This document shows, piece by piece, positions 46,139 to 55,286 of a stretch of DNA of 64,000 nucleotides. How positions within the stretch are numbered: position 1 is the stretch's first letter; the number at the start of each line of letters is the position of its first letter. Location: positions 1 through 64,000 of the forward strand of contig CALZUA010000010.1 of the NCBI GenBank assembly GCA_945829235.1, read 5' to 3'. The notes below the pieces were generated by a model. That model had not been told where the DNA came from. It worked only from the letters and a program-made list of their open reading frames with translations, and made no database searches. A program made the position numbers and the translations under genes. The stretch is from an uncultured Clostridia bacterium (GTDB lineage: Bacteria; Bacillota; Clostridia; Oscillospirales; Ruminococcaceae).

Positions 46139-46924
46139 TCAGATATTTTCGAGTGATTTCTCGAGGAACGCTTTGGTTCTCGGGCTTTTCGGGTTTCCGA
46201 AAACCTCGTCGGGAGTACCCTCTTCCTCGATAACGCCGTTTGCCATAAAGATAACCTTGTCCGCAACGCCGCGCGCGAAATTCATCTCGTGCGTCACGAC
46301 AATCATTGTGCGGTCGGTGCTTTTCAGCTCGCGGATAACCCGCAAAACCTCGCCGGTAAGCTCCGGGTCAAGCGCCGAGGTCGGCTCGTCAAAGCAAAGT
46401 ATGTCCGGACTCAGCGCAAGCGCTCTCGCAATCGCAACGCGCTGTTGCTGTCCGCCCGACAGATTGCACGGGTAATCTCCCGCCTTTTCCGCAAGCCCGA
46501 CTGTCGCCAAAAGCTGCCGCGAGTTGTCCTCGATTTCCTTGAAAATGCGCCGTTTCTCGTCTTTCGCCAGCTTCTTCCCGTCCGTTTCAAGCAACTCCCG
46601 CGCAAGCGATACGTTTTTCAGCACCGTGTACTGCGGGAACAAATTGAACTGCTGAAATACCAGCCCGAACCGCAGCCGTTTCTCGCGCTTTTCCTTGTCG
46701 GTGTACGTTTTTTCCGCGTTGAACAGCTCCTCGCCGTCCACGGAGAAGCTGCCGCTGTCCGCTCTTTCGAGGAAGTTCAGACAGCGCAGAAGCGTTGTCT
46801 TGCCGCTGCCCGAAGAGCCGATTATCGCGAGTACCTCGCCCTTTTCCATCGAAAAACCGACGTTTTTCAGAACCTCGTTTTTGCCGAAGCTCTTTTGTAT
46901 TCCGTTGACCTCAAGAAACGCCAA
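46139..46924 (-). CDS. Polar amino-acid ABC transporter ATP-binding protein
   Basis: 261 residues. Walker A IGSSGSGKTTLLRCLNFLE, Q-loop GLVFQQFNLFPQYTVLKN, signature LSGGQQQR, Walker B ILCFDEPTSALDPEL and switch His VTHEMNFAR place it in the GlnQ/HisP family. Powers uptake through the permease encoded 11 bases upstream. Which amino acid is carried is not visible. Confidence 0.95.
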   Translation of the reverse strand: MAFLEVNGIQKSFGKNEVLKNVGFSMEKGEVLAIIGSSGSGKTTLLRCLNFLERADSGSFSVDGEELFNAEKTYTDKEKREKRLRFGLVFQQFNLFPQYTVLKNVSLARELLETDGKKLAKDEKRRIFKEIEDNSRQLLATVGLAEKAGDYPCNLSGGQQQRVAIARALALSPDILCFDEPTSALDPELTGEVLRVIRELKSTDRTMIVVTHEMNFARGVADKVIFMANGVIEEEGTPDEVFGNPKSPRTKAFLEKSLENI

Positions 46925-46935
46925 AGTTCTTCACC

Positions 46936-47583
46936 TCAACTATGATAATAATTCAGCTTCTTCTCAACACGATTGAGCAGTATCGTGAGCAGTCCCGAAA
47001 ACAGCAGGTAAAACGCCCCGATATAGAACATCGGCCAGATTATCGCCTTTTGCGCGACAATCTGCTGAGCCGCCTGAACCAGCTCCACAACCATTATTAC
47101 ACGCGCCAAGGACGTGTCCTTGACGAGCGTTATGATTTCGTTGCCCATCGGCGGCACAATCCGCTTGATAACCTGAAACAGCACGATTTTGAAGAAAATC
47201 TGCTTTTTCGTCATTCCGAGAACCTGTCCCGCTTCGTACTGCCCTTTCGGAATGCTTTCAATTCCGCCGCGGTAAATCTCCGAGAAATAACACGAATAAT
47301 TTATCACAAAGGCAACCAGCACCGCAGCCAGCCTCGGAAGCGAGTCCCAGCCGAAAATAAGCCCCGGCCCGTAGAACACGATGATTATCTGAAGCATAAG
47401 CGGAGTGCCGCGGATTATCCAGACAAACGTTTTCACAAGCCACTTTATCGGCGGGATTTTCGACATTGAGCCGAATGTTATCAAAAGTCCGAGCGGCAAT
47501 GAGCAGACAAGCGTTATTCCAAAAATCAACAGCGTTGTCAAAAAGCCGTTGGCAAGCTGCGCGGTTACTTCCAGAAACGACAT
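46936..47583 (-). CDS. Polar amino-acid ABC transporter permease
   Basis: 215 residues with about five membrane helices. YRGGIESIPKGQYEAGQVLGM is the EAA-type loop that contacts the ATPase, and VKTFVWIIRGTPLMLQIIIVFYG is typical of the HisM/GlnP family. It lies between the binding protein (19 bases) and the ATPase (11 bases). Confidence 0.95.
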   Translation of the reverse strand: MSFLEVTAQLANGFLTTLLIFGITLVCSLPLGLLITFGSMSKIPPIKWLVKTFVWIIRGTPLMLQIIIVFYGPGLIFGWDSLPRLAAVLVAFVINYSCYFSEIYRGGIESIPKGQYEAGQVLGMTKKQIFFKIVLFQVIKRIVPPMGNEIITLVKDTSLARVIMVVELVQAAQQIVAQKAIIWPMFYIGAFYLLFSGLLTILLNRVEKKLNYYHS

Positions 47584-47602
47584 ATTTTCACCCTTATTTC
47601 AA

Positions 47603-48406
47603 TCAGTTGAACGCGTAAACATCGGCAAGGTCGTACTTCTCGCAAAGCGCCTTGAGGCTGCCGTCCTTAACCATCTCGTCAATCGCCGCGTTAATCTTCT
47701 TCTGAAGCTCAACGTCACCCTTGCGGATACCGACAGCGTACTCCTCGGGCGCAAGATTTACGTTTTCAACAATCATCAAATCGGAATAATCCGTGCCGTC
47801 ACCGACAGAAGCCTTCGCCATAACGTAGTCGATAACGCCGATTTCGGTTGTGCCCGCCTTGATTTCCATAAGAACGTCCTTCTGCGCCGCGGAGCCGTTG
47901 TAGTTCTTCTTCAGGTTCTCGTCAGCCTGAACCGCCGTTTCACCCGCAGAGCCGATTTCCGCTGTTACCGAAGCGCCCGCCATAGAAGCCAAATCCTTGT
48001 ACTTGTCGGCGTTTGCCTTCTTGATAATCGCAACCTGTCTGTTTCTGATGTAAGGAGTCGAGAAAATTATCTTCTCGGCAAGGTCAGCCTTGACGGTCAT
48101 TCCGTTCCAAATAACGTCAATCTTCTTTGCGTCAAGCTCGAAAACCTTGTTGTCCCAGTTGATTTCCTGGAATTTCGGCTTTACGCCGAGCTTGTTGCAG
48201 ACAGCCGTGGTGAACTCGGTTTCAAAGCCCGTGAGCTCGCCGGTGTTGTCGTCAAAATAGTTCATCGGCTTGAAGTATGTAATTCCGACAACAAGCTCGC
48301 CCTTGCTCTGAATGTAATCCCAGTCCTTCTTTTCGCCGCCCTTACAGCCGCAAAGTCCGACAGCCGCCGCAACAGCAAGAAAAATCGCCATAATCTTCTT
48401 TTTCAT
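47603..48406 (-). CDS. Amino-acid ABC transporter substrate-binding lipoprotein
   Basis: 267 residues. Signal with lipobox (MAIFLAVAAAVGLCGCKGG), so lipid-anchored outside the membrane. The family-3 binding fold is readable: KGELVVGITYFKPMNYFDDNTGELTGFETEF, VIWNGMTVKADLAEKIIFSTPY, VTAEIGSAGE and VGIRKGDVELQKKINAAIDEM. Start chosen at 48406 (MKKKIM), 9 bases after AAAGGA; a second ATG lies two codons upstream. First gene of the operon. Confidence 0.95.
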   Translation of the reverse strand: MKKKIMAIFLAVAAAVGLCGCKGGEKKDWDYIQSKGELVVGITYFKPMNYFDDNTGELTGFETEFTTAVCNKLGVKPKFQEINWDNKVFELDAKKIDVIWNGMTVKADLAEKIIFSTPYIRNRQVAIIKKANADKYKDLASMAGASVTAEIGSAGETAVQADENLKKNYNGSAAQKDVLMEIKAGTTEIGVIDYVMAKASVGDGTDYSDLMIVENVNLAPEEYAVGIRKGDVELQKKINAAIDEMVKDGSLKALCEKYDLADVYAFN

Positions 48407-48472
48407 TGTCATTTTCCTTTCTTTTTGTCAAAGTAACACTTTAACATACTATATTGTTTCACAACATCTTTT

Positions 48473-48501
48473 ATTATAACACATTTCGCCGTGTTTGTCA
48501 A
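48473..48501 (-). promoter_or_regulatory. Predicted sigma-A promoter of the amino-acid ABC operon
   Basis: Minus strand: TTGACA (48501-48496), 17-base spacer, TATAAT (48478-48473), a full consensus match. Confidence 0.85.
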
Positions 48502-48600
48502 CCGTTGCTTTTCGCGTGTTGGAGCGAAATCTCGGTTGTTTATGTTGAACAAAACAGCCGACAAAATTTGTCAAAAATCCACATAAATTCCACAAACCCC

Positions 48601-48629
48601 TTGTTATTTCGCGAAAAATGTAATACAAT
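48601..48629 (+). promoter_or_regulatory. Predicted promoter of the acyl-CoA synthetase gene
   Basis: TTGTTA, 17-base spacer, TACAAT, 40 bases before the ATG at 48670. Confidence 0.6.
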
Positions 48630-48669
48630 AGAAGATGTACAATTTAACAATTTAAAGGAGCACAGAAAA

Positions 48670-50304
48670 ATGCCTATAACCGATTTACTCGAACAAAACG
48701 CCGAGAAATACGCAACGGAGGTCGCGCTGGTTGAGGTCAACCCGCAGATTGTCGAAAAACCCCGTATGCTTTGGAAGGACTACGACCTTATTCAGCCTAC
48801 GTCCTCGCTTTGGTACCGCCGCGAAATCACTTGGAGCGTGTTTAACGAGAAAGCAAACCGCTTCGCTCAGCTTCTCATCAGCCGCGGCGTGAAAAAAGGC
48901 GATAAAGTGGCTATTCTGCTTATGAACTGCCTTGAGTGGCTGCCGATTTACTTTGGTATACTGAAAACGGGTGCGCTTGCCGTGCCGATGAATTTCCGTT
49001 ACAGTGCCGAGGAAATCAAGTACTGCCTTGATTTGGCGGACGCGGACGTGTTGGTTTTCGGTCCCGAGTTTATCGGAAGAATTGAAACCATTGCTGAGGA
49101 AATCGGCAAAAAACGGATTTTGTTCTATGTCGGCGGCGACTGCCCGTCATTTGCCGAGGATTACGACAAGCTCTCGTCAAACTGCGCGAGCGTTTCTCCG
49201 GGGATTGAGCTGTCCGAGGACGATGACGCGGCGATTTACTTCTCATCGGGCACGACAGGTTTCCCGAAGGCGATTTTACATAATCACAGAGCGCTTATGC
49301 ACTCCTGCAAGGTTGAACAAAACCACCACAAGCAGACGCACGATGACGTGTTCCTCTGCATTCCGCCGCTCTATCACACGGGCGCAAAAATGCACTGGTT
49401 CGGCAGTCTTATCACGGGAAGCAAAGCGGTTTTGCTCAAAGGTGTAACGCCGAATGCGGTGCTCAAGACGGTTTCCGAGGAAAAATGCACGATTGTGTGG
49501 TTGCTCGTGCCGTGGGCGCTCGATATCCTCGAGGCGCTCGACAACGGAAGCGAGAAGCTCTCCGACTATAATCTGTCGCAGTGGCGGCTAATGCACATCG
49601 GCGCGCAACCCGTTCCGCAGAGCCTTATCCAGCGCTGGCAGAAGTATTTCCCGAACCAGCAGTACGACACGAACTACGGCTTGTCCGAGTCGATAGGTCC
49701 GGGTTGTGTTCACCTCGGAATTGAGAACATCAACAAAATCGGTGCTATCGGTATCGCGGGCTACGGCTGGGAAACCAAAATCATCAACGACAAGGGTGAG
49801 GAGGTTGCTCAGGGCGAGGTTGGCGAGCTTGCTGTAAAAGGCCCCGGCGTGATGAAGTGCTACTACAAAAATCCCGAAGCAACCGCCGAAGCGCTCCACG
49901 ACGGCTGGCTGTGGACGGGTGATATGGCGCGTATGGACGAGGACGGCTTCATTTTCCTCGTTGACCGCAAAAAAGACGTTGTCATCAGCGGCGGCGAAAA
50001 TCTTTATCCCGTTGAAATCGAGAACTTTATGGCGAAATTCGACAAAATCAAAGACGTTGCCGTTATCGGTCTGCCCGACAAGCGTTTGGGCGAAATCGCC
50101 GCGGCTATTGTCGAACTGAAGGCGGGCGAAACCTGCACGGAGGACGAAATCAACGAGTTCTGCCTCGGAATGCCGCGCTACAAGCGACCGAAGAAGATTA
50201 TCTTCGCGGAGGTTCCGAGAAACGCGACCGGCAAAATTGAGAAGCCTAAGCTCCGCAAAATTTACGCGGGCGAAAATATTGTTGATATGGAAAACAAGAG
50301 TTGA
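48670..50304 (+). CDS. Acyl-CoA synthetase (class I adenylate-forming enzyme)
   Basis: Activates a carboxylic acid as acyl-adenylate and passes it to CoA. 544 residues. AMP-binding P-loop IYFSSGTTGFPKAILHNH, YGLSESIGPG, WLWTGDMARMDEDGFIFLVDRKKDVV and GGENLYPVEIE are clear, and the catalytic Lys is in NATGKIEKPKLR. Substrate cannot be told; medium-chain or aromatic acids are options. ATG at 48670 with AAAGGAG is the right start, not the ORF track's 72-codon extension. The stop overlaps the next gene by 4 bases. Confidence 0.92.
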   Translation: MPITDLLEQNAEKYATEVALVEVNPQIVEKPRMLWKDYDLIQPTSSLWYRREITWSVFNEKANRFAQLLISRGVKKGDKVAILLMNCLEWLPIYFGILKTGALAVPMNFRYSAEEIKYCLDLADADVLVFGPEFIGRIETIAEEIGKKRILFYVGGDCPSFAEDYDKLSSNCASVSPGIELSEDDDAAIYFSSGTTGFPKAILHNHRALMHSCKVEQNHHKQTHDDVFLCIPPLYHTGAKMHWFGSLITGSKAVLLKGVTPNAVLKTVSEEKCTIVWLLVPWALDILEALDNGSEKLSDYNLSQWRLMHIGAQPVPQSLIQRWQKYFPNQQYDTNYGLSESIGPGCVHLGIENINKIGAIGIAGYGWETKIINDKGEEVAQGEVGELAVKGPGVMKCYYKNPEATAEALHDGWLWTGDMARMDEDGFIFLVDRKKDVVISGGENLYPVEIENFMAKFDKIKDVAVIGLPDKRLGEIAAAIVELKAGETCTEDEINEFCLGMPRYKRPKKIIFAEVPRNATGKIEKPKLRKIYAGENIVDMENKS

Positions 50305-50960
50305 TTTACGCGCTTGAAAATCCCGATTTCCTGAAAATCACCGACAAAAACGGCGCTTTTTACGGCGGCGCGCAAGCGTGGTTTTCGGACAGGTTTTCCG
50401 TAAACGGCGGGTGCGGAGTGGTTTGCGCGGCAAATATTCTCGCGTATCTCGCGGCTTCCGATGAAAAATACGCTCGGCTTTACCCGCAAAATTCGCTCTC
50501 GAAACAGGATTTTACCGCGTTTATGGAGGAGCTTTGCGCGTTCGTCAAAATCAGGAATTTCTTTGGGAAGCCGCTTGGCGTGTGGGGTGAAAAACGCTTT
50601 GAAAAGGGCGTGCTCGGGTACGCGAAAAGCCGCTCGGTTGAGCTTTCGGCGGTTGCGTTTAACGGGAAAATGACACTCGAAAACGCCGCAAATTTCATCA
50701 AAAACGCGCTCTCGGAGAATTTGCCCGTGGCGATGCTCATCGGCTTTAATAGCCGGCTCAAAAACGTGCGGTACGTTTACCCGAGCGGAAACGCGCTGAA
50801 TTACAGCTTCGAGCGGCACTGGGTTACGATAACCGAGCTTTCCGAAAACGACGGAAAATTCACGGTCAAGGTTTCGTCTTGGGGAGCGTTTGCGTTCATC
50901 GATTTGGCGGATTTTATCGAGGGCGAGAAAATCTATTCGGCACTGGTTCACTTTAAATAG
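50301..50960 (+). CDS. C39/papain-like protein of unknown function
   Basis: 219 residues, no signal peptide. FSVNGGCGVVCAANILAYLA carries a Cys at the start of a helix, and FERHWVTITEL (His) and KVSSWGAFAFI follow, the order of papain- or C39-like cysteine peptidases. The catalytic activity is not certain. The TTG start overlaps the acyl-CoA synthetase stop (TTGA), so the two are translationally coupled and likely work together. TAG is the stop codon. Confidence 0.6.
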   Translation: MIYALENPDFLKITDKNGAFYGGAQAWFSDRFSVNGGCGVVCAANILAYLAASDEKYARLYPQNSLSKQDFTAFMEELCAFVKIRNFFGKPLGVWGEKRFEKGVLGYAKSRSVELSAVAFNGKMTLENAANFIKNALSENLPVAMLIGFNSRLKNVRYVYPSGNALNYSFERHWVTITELSENDGKFTVKVSSWGAFAFIDLADFIEGEKIYSALVHFK

Positions 50961-50965
50961 CAAAA

Positions 50966-50989
50966 ACGGCAGGATTTTTCACCTGCCGT
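50966..50989. terminator. Bidirectional terminator between convergent genes
   Basis: ACGGCAGG-atttttca-CCTGCCGT, 8-bp stem with A- and T-rich flanks, between the C39-like gene and the gatD-like gene. Confidence 0.8.
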
Positions 50990-50993
50990 TTGT

Positions 50994-51611
50994 TTATTTC
51001 AGAAGATTTGCGAAATACTCCGCAACCGCTTTGTTGCGTATCAGAAGCGGTCCGATAATGTGCGTGCCGTAGAAATTCCCGTCGATAATTCCCTCAACGG
51101 CAGTTTCGTTTTTATTGTTGCCCGCGCCCTGCTTTACCGTGAAAAACGGCTTTGTTATGCCGAAAATCTCGCTTGCCTTGTTGACGAAGCCGATAATTTC
51201 CGAGCCGTTAAACTCGCAAAGGCTGTCGGTCACGGTGCGCTTGTCGCTCTCGGTTGTCGTGAAGTCGAAAAAGCCTAAACCCTCGAACTCCCTGCCGTTT
51301 TTGTCGGTGATTTTCTTGCCGAACATCTCGAAAGAATTGCCCGTTGCCAGCACCACAGCGCCGCGCTTCATTGCTTCACGAAGCTCCTCGCGAAGCGGCT
51401 TCAGCGCCTCGAGAGCAACCTTTTGGTTTTTCTCCGTGCCCGAGCCGATGTAGATGAAATCAGCGTCCGAAAGGTCAATTTTGTCGCCCACGGACTGCTT
51501 CTCCAGCGTTACCGAAACGCCGCGGTTTTCAAGCTCGCGCTTGAGGGCAAGCGTGTTCGCATACTCGCCGTACAAATTCATCAGATTGTGGAACAAATGC
51601 AGAATTTTCAT
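50994..51611 (-). CDS. GatD-like glutamine amidotransferase, catalytic residues missing
   Basis: 205 residues of the CobQ/GatD class of glutamine amidotransferases, partner of MurT in amidating the D-Glu of lipid II. The fold is recognisable from MNLYGEYANTLALKREL, FIYIGSGTEKNQ and FYGTHIIGPLLIRN. In active GatD the nucleophile lies in ICGGYQ-type sequence and the His in GTYLHGP-type sequence; here these are VLATGNSFEMFG and GTHIIGPLL, so both the Cys and the His are replaced. It probably cannot hydrolyse glutamine. ATG at 51611 overlaps the murT stop by 4 bases. Confidence 0.75.
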   Translation of the reverse strand: MKILHLFHNLMNLYGEYANTLALKRELENRGVSVTLEKQSVGDKIDLSDADFIYIGSGTEKNQKVALEALKPLREELREAMKRGAVVLATGNSFEMFGKKITDKNGREFEGLGFFDFTTTESDKRTVTDSLCEFNGSEIIGFVNKASEIFGITKPFFTVKQGAGNNKNETAVEGIIDGNFYGTHIIGPLLIRNKAVAEYFANLLK

Positions 51612-52930
51612 TTTTGCACCTCCACTTTCGACAGGAATTTCGCCTTGTCCGAAAAGCACGTCACCGTGTACAGCTTCTCACGGTTTTCCGTCTTGATTTC
51701 ATCGATTGCCGCCTCGATGTCGGGGTTTGTGTACAGCTTTTCGGCGGGGATTTCCGTGAACGAAAAGCGCGTTCTGAGGTCCTCGCAGTGCGCGCCGAGA
51801 AGGTAAATTTTCTCCACGCACGGCGCGTTCAGAAGCTCGAAATCTATGTCCCAGAGCCAGCTTATCTCGCCGGTTGAATAACGTCTGCTCACCGCGTCCA
51901 CGATTATGATAACCCCGCAGGGCTGATTTTGTCCGATAATGTACCGAATCGATTGGTCGTAGGAAATCGAGTTTTCGTGCTTGGAAACGAGGAAAGTGCC
52001 GCTCGAATTTCCGAGCTTGTACTGCACAACTCTGCCGTTTTTCAGCACATAATCGCTCACAGCCGCCGCGATTTTCTCCTCGTCAATCCCCACAAGCGAG
52101 CACACCGCAAAGCACGCCAAAATGTTGTAAACATTGTAAATGCTCTTGAATGCGAGCGTGATTTTCTCCTTGCCGTTTATCGTGACAACGCCGTTTTCGA
52201 GGTCGGCGCTCGTTATCGTGAAATCGGTCGCGTGCTTTTTGTGACCGCAGTTTTCGCAGAAATAATCGCCGATGTGGTTGTAGTGACGGAAATTGTACTT
52301 CATCGGTTTTTTGCAGTTCGGGCAAAACGCGCCGTCATCATAGACGGACTTGTTCTCGGTGAACGAGAAATCCTGCTTGTCCATTCCGAACCAAACGACG
52401 TTTTCCCTGTCCTTGCCGTAGAGCGACACAAGCGGGTCGTCCGCGTTCAGGATAAGCGTGGATTTTTCGGTAACGGACGGCGCAATCGCGTCAAAAACCC
52501 ACTCGGGATGACCGTTTCGCGTGAGCTGGTCGCGGTAGAGGTTGGTGATAACGTAGTGCGTGGGCGAGAAGTGGCTGAACGTGAACTTTGAGTAACGCTC
52601 GTCGCTTTCGAGTAGCAAAACATCGCCCTTGAGCTTTCCGCCGAGCGTGCAGTTGGACAAAATCAGCGTCGTCACGCCCTCAATCTGATTTGAACCCTCG
52701 CGGTTCCAGATAACCTTTTTGCCCTCTTTTTCAAGAATATAGGCAATCATCTCCACGGTTGACGTTTTGCCGTTGCTTCCCGTGACCGCGATAACCTTGT
52801 CAGGCAATTTCACCTTCGACAAAATATTCGGCGACAGCTTCAGCGCAATCTGCCCCGGCATACTCGACCCGCGCCCTATCAGCTTTCCGATAAACCGCAG
52901 AATTTTGCAAACTAAAATCGTGAAAAACAT
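51608..52930 (-). CDS. murT: MurT-like Mur ligase
   Basis: 440 residues. ATP-binding P-loop VTGSNGKTSTVEMI, a four-cysteine zinc ribbon (FCPNCKKPMKY and YFCENCGHKK) inserted in the Mur ligase middle domain, and a DUF1727-type C-terminal domain are the MurT layout. MurT normally amidates lipid II with ammonia from GatD. The C-terminal motif that in most MurTs reads like NPVGFNQ is replaced by VSKHENSISYDQ, so this pair is divergent and may have a different substrate. It overlaps the GatD-like gene and lies 4 bases after tcdA. Confidence 0.82.
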   Translation of the reverse strand: MFFTILVCKILRFIGKLIGRGSSMPGQIALKLSPNILSKVKLPDKVIAVTGSNGKTSTVEMIAYILEKEGKKVIWNREGSNQIEGVTTLILSNCTLGGKLKGDVLLLESDERYSKFTFSHFSPTHYVITNLYRDQLTRNGHPEWVFDAIAPSVTEKSTLILNADDPLVSLYGKDRENVVWFGMDKQDFSFTENKSVYDDGAFCPNCKKPMKYNFRHYNHIGDYFCENCGHKKHATDFTITSADLENGVVTINGKEKITLAFKSIYNVYNILACFAVCSLVGIDEEKIAAAVSDYVLKNGRVVQYKLGNSSGTFLVSKHENSISYDQSIRYIIGQNQPCGVIIIVDAVSRRYSTGEISWLWDIDFELLNAPCVEKIYLLGAHCEDLRTRFSFTEIPAEKLYTNPDIEAAIDEIKTENREKLYTVTCFSDKAKFLSKVEVQK

Positions 52931-52934
52931 TTCT

Positions 52935-53615
52935 TTACCTCGTTAACTCGTCAATAACCGTCGCCGCCATCAGCAACCCCGCCGCTGACGGAACATACGC
53001 GCAAGAAGCCGGCGTGCGCTCGGTTATCACGGGCTCTTCTGTTGAATAGACAACGCGAAGCCGCTCTACGCCCGCTTTCCGCAAGCGCTGCCGCATAACC
53101 CGTGCCAGCGGGCAAACCGATGTTTCGTAGATATCGGCAACCCGAAATCCCATCGGATTGAGCTTGTTCCCCGCGCCCATTGAGCTGATTATCCGCACGT
53201 TTTTCCGAGTGCAGGTTTCCGCCAAAAGCACCTTTGCGGCTACATCATCAATGCAGTCGAGAACATAATCGTACTCGGTGAAATCGAACTGCCCTGCGGT
53301 TTCCTCGCCGAAAAACAGCGGGAATTTCCGCAAGCTAAGCTCGGGGTTGATGTCGAGAAACCGCTTCTCGCAAACGTCCGTTTTGAGTTGCCCGACTGTG
53401 CTGTGAAGCGCGACAAGCTGGCGGTTGAGATTCGAGAGCGCAACCGTGTCGCCGTCAATGATGTCAAGCGCGCCGACTCCCGTTCTCACAAGAGCCTCTG
53501 CCGCGTGACCGCCGACTCCGCCGAGCCCGAAAACCGCGATTTTCACGCCCGCAAGCCGCTCGACAGCGTTTTCGCCGAGTAGCTTCGCGGTTCTCTGCAA
53601 TTCTTCCCTTACCAC
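52935..53615 (-). CDS. tcdA: tRNA threonylcarbamoyladenosine dehydratase
   Basis: E1-like enzyme that uses ATP to cyclise t6A in tRNA. 226 residues from a GTG at 53615. The nucleotide fold FGLGGVGGHAAEALVRTG, DGDTVALSNLNRQ, DCIDDVAAKVLL and the C-terminal CAYVPSAAG are typical. The ORF track starts 56 codons earlier, inside pyrD, which gives an arginine-rich nonsense head; GTG with AGGT upstream overlaps the pyrD stop by 7 bases. A TTG at 53600 is an alternative start. Confidence 0.88.
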   Translation of the reverse strand: MVREELQRTAKLLGENAVERLAGVKIAVFGLGGVGGHAAEALVRTGVGALDIIDGDTVALSNLNRQLVALHSTVGQLKTDVCEKRFLDINPELSLRKFPLFFGEETAGQFDFTEYDYVLDCIDDVAAKVLLAETCTRKNVRIISSMGAGNKLNPMGFRVADIYETSVCPLARVMRQRLRKAGVERLRVVYSTEEPVITERTPASCAYVPSAAGLLMAATVIDELTR

Positions 53616-54520
53616 GGCTTGACCTGTCCGACAATCTCGGAGAGCGATTTTATGCCGTTTTTGTCCATATATTCCTCGATGCCCTCGATAACTTTCAGCG
53701 GCGCGTACGGGTCGGTGAAAATCGCCGTGCCCATCTGAATTGCGGTCGCGCCCGCAAGCATCATCTCGATAGCGTCCTCCCAAGTGGAGATGCCGCCCAT
53801 TCCGATTATCGGGATTTTAACCGCGTTGAAGCACTGCCATACCATTCTCACCGCAACAGGGAACACGGCAGGTCCGCTCATACCGCCCATATTGTTTTTC
53901 AAAATCGGACGGCGGGAGTTGATGTCGATACGCATTCCCAAAAGCGTGTTTATCAGCGAAATGCAGTCCGCGCCCTCTGCTTCAACCGCTTTCGCGATGC
54001 TTGTGATATCGGTAACATTCGGCGTGAGCTTCACGATAAGCGGCTTTTTTGTCGCTCTCCTGACAGCAGACATAACCGCCGCCGCGCCCTCGCAGGAAAC
54101 TCCCCACGAAGCGCCGCCCTGCTTTACGTTCGGACAGGAGATGTTCAACTCAATCATATCGATATCCGAAGCGTCGAGCGCTTCTGCCGCCGCTATATAA
54201 TCGTCAATTGTTGCTCCCGCAACGTTCGCGATGATAACGTTGCCCTCTTCCTTTAACGTGGGAAGATAGTACTCGATAAACCCGTGAACGCCGATGTTCT
54301 GAAGTCCAACCGAGTTCAGAATTCCCGAATAAGTTTCGGCAATTCGAGGCGGAGGATTTCCGAGCTTCGGCTCAATCGTCATTCCCTTGCAGGAAACGCC
54401 GCCCAGCTTTGAAAGCGGGTACAAATCGGTATAGCACTCGCCGTTTCCGTACGTTCCCGAAGCGGCAATCACGGGGTTCGGAAACTCAACTCCCGCTATT
54501 CTTACAGACAAATCAACCAC
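53609..54520 (-). CDS. pyrD: Dihydroorotate dehydrogenase B, catalytic subunit
   Basis: Oxidises dihydroorotate to orotate with FMN, passing electrons to PyrK and NAD. 303 residues. NPVIAASGTYGNGE at the start, the catalytic Cys in ELNISCPNVKQGG, LTPNVTDI and GMGGISTWEDAIEMMLAGA identify the 1B class. Its start overlaps pyrK by 8 bases. Confidence 0.96.
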   Translation of the reverse strand: MVDLSVRIAGVEFPNPVIAASGTYGNGECYTDLYPLSKLGGVSCKGMTIEPKLGNPPPRIAETYSGILNSVGLQNIGVHGFIEYYLPTLKEEGNVIIANVAGATIDDYIAAAEALDASDIDMIELNISCPNVKQGGASWGVSCEGAAAVMSAVRRATKKPLIVKLTPNVTDITSIAKAVEAEGADCISLINTLLGMRIDINSRRPILKNNMGGMSGPAVFPVAVRMVWQCFNAVKIPIIGMGGISTWEDAIEMMLAGATAIQMGTAIFTDPYAPLKVIEGIEEYMDKNGIKSLSEIVGQVKPW

Positions 54521-55286
54521 CGAACTTCACCTCCTCAGCATTGAAAACAGGACCGTCCTTGCAGACTCTCGAATAAAACTCCTGCCCGTTTCTCACGGTC
54601 ATACACGAGCAAACCACGCAAGCTCCCACTCCGCAGCCCATTCGCTGCTCAAGCGAAACTTGGCAAGCAACGCCGTGCTCCTCGCAGGTCTTGATGACCG
54701 CTTTCAGCATCGGCTCCGGTCCACACGCGCACACAAGAGCGTACTCGCCCGTTTTAAGCTCCTCGGCAAGCGGCGTTGTCACAACTCCGTGAACGCCAAC
54801 ACTTCCGTCATCGGTGCAAATCACCGTCTTTGAGCAATATTCCTCGAACTCGTCCTTGAGGATAATCCTCGAGTAATCGCGAAATCCCAAAATCGCCGTG
54901 CAAAGCGAACTTGTTCTCCGAGCGATTTCAAGCAGCGGCGGCGTGCCTATTCCCCCGCCGACAACGATAATTTTCTTGCCCTCGGGAATACGAAAGCCGT
55001 TTCCGAGCGGTCCGAGGATATCAAGGCTCTCGCCCTCGACATAGCGCGAAAGCTCTGCCGTGCCCTTGCCGCGCACCTCGAAAACAAACCGCAGCGTGCC
55101 GTTTTCCTTGTCAATCTCGCAGATTGAAATCGGTCTGCGCAGGGTGAAACCCGCAACGCCGATATTCGCGAATTGTCCCGGCTGCGCTTCGTCGGCAAGC
55201 TCGGGCGCGTCCGCAACCATTGAATAAATTCCCTTTGCGAGTGTTTTTCGTTCAATTATCGGGTATTTTCCGCAAAAAAAGCTCAT
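54513..55286 (-). CDS. pyrK: Dihydroorotate dehydrogenase B, electron-transfer subunit
   Basis: Carries FAD and a [2Fe-2S] cluster and links PyrD to NAD. 257 residues. FAD site RRPISICEID, NAD site VVGGGIGTPPLLEIAR, and cluster cysteines in MGCGVGACVVCSCMTV plus RVCKDGPVF. Overlaps pyrD and, by 4 bases, the upstream membrane protein gene. Confidence 0.96.
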   Translation of the reverse strand: MSFFCGKYPIIERKTLAKGIYSMVADAPELADEAQPGQFANIGVAGFTLRRPISICEIDKENGTLRFVFEVRGKGTAELSRYVEGESLDILGPLGNGFRIPEGKKIIVVGGGIGTPPLLEIARRTSSLCTAILGFRDYSRIILKDEFEEYCSKTVICTDDGSVGVHGVVTTPLAEELKTGEYALVCACGPEPMLKAVIKTCEEHGVACQVSLEQRMGCGVGACVVCSCMTVRNGQEFYSRVCKDGPVFNAEEVKFGG

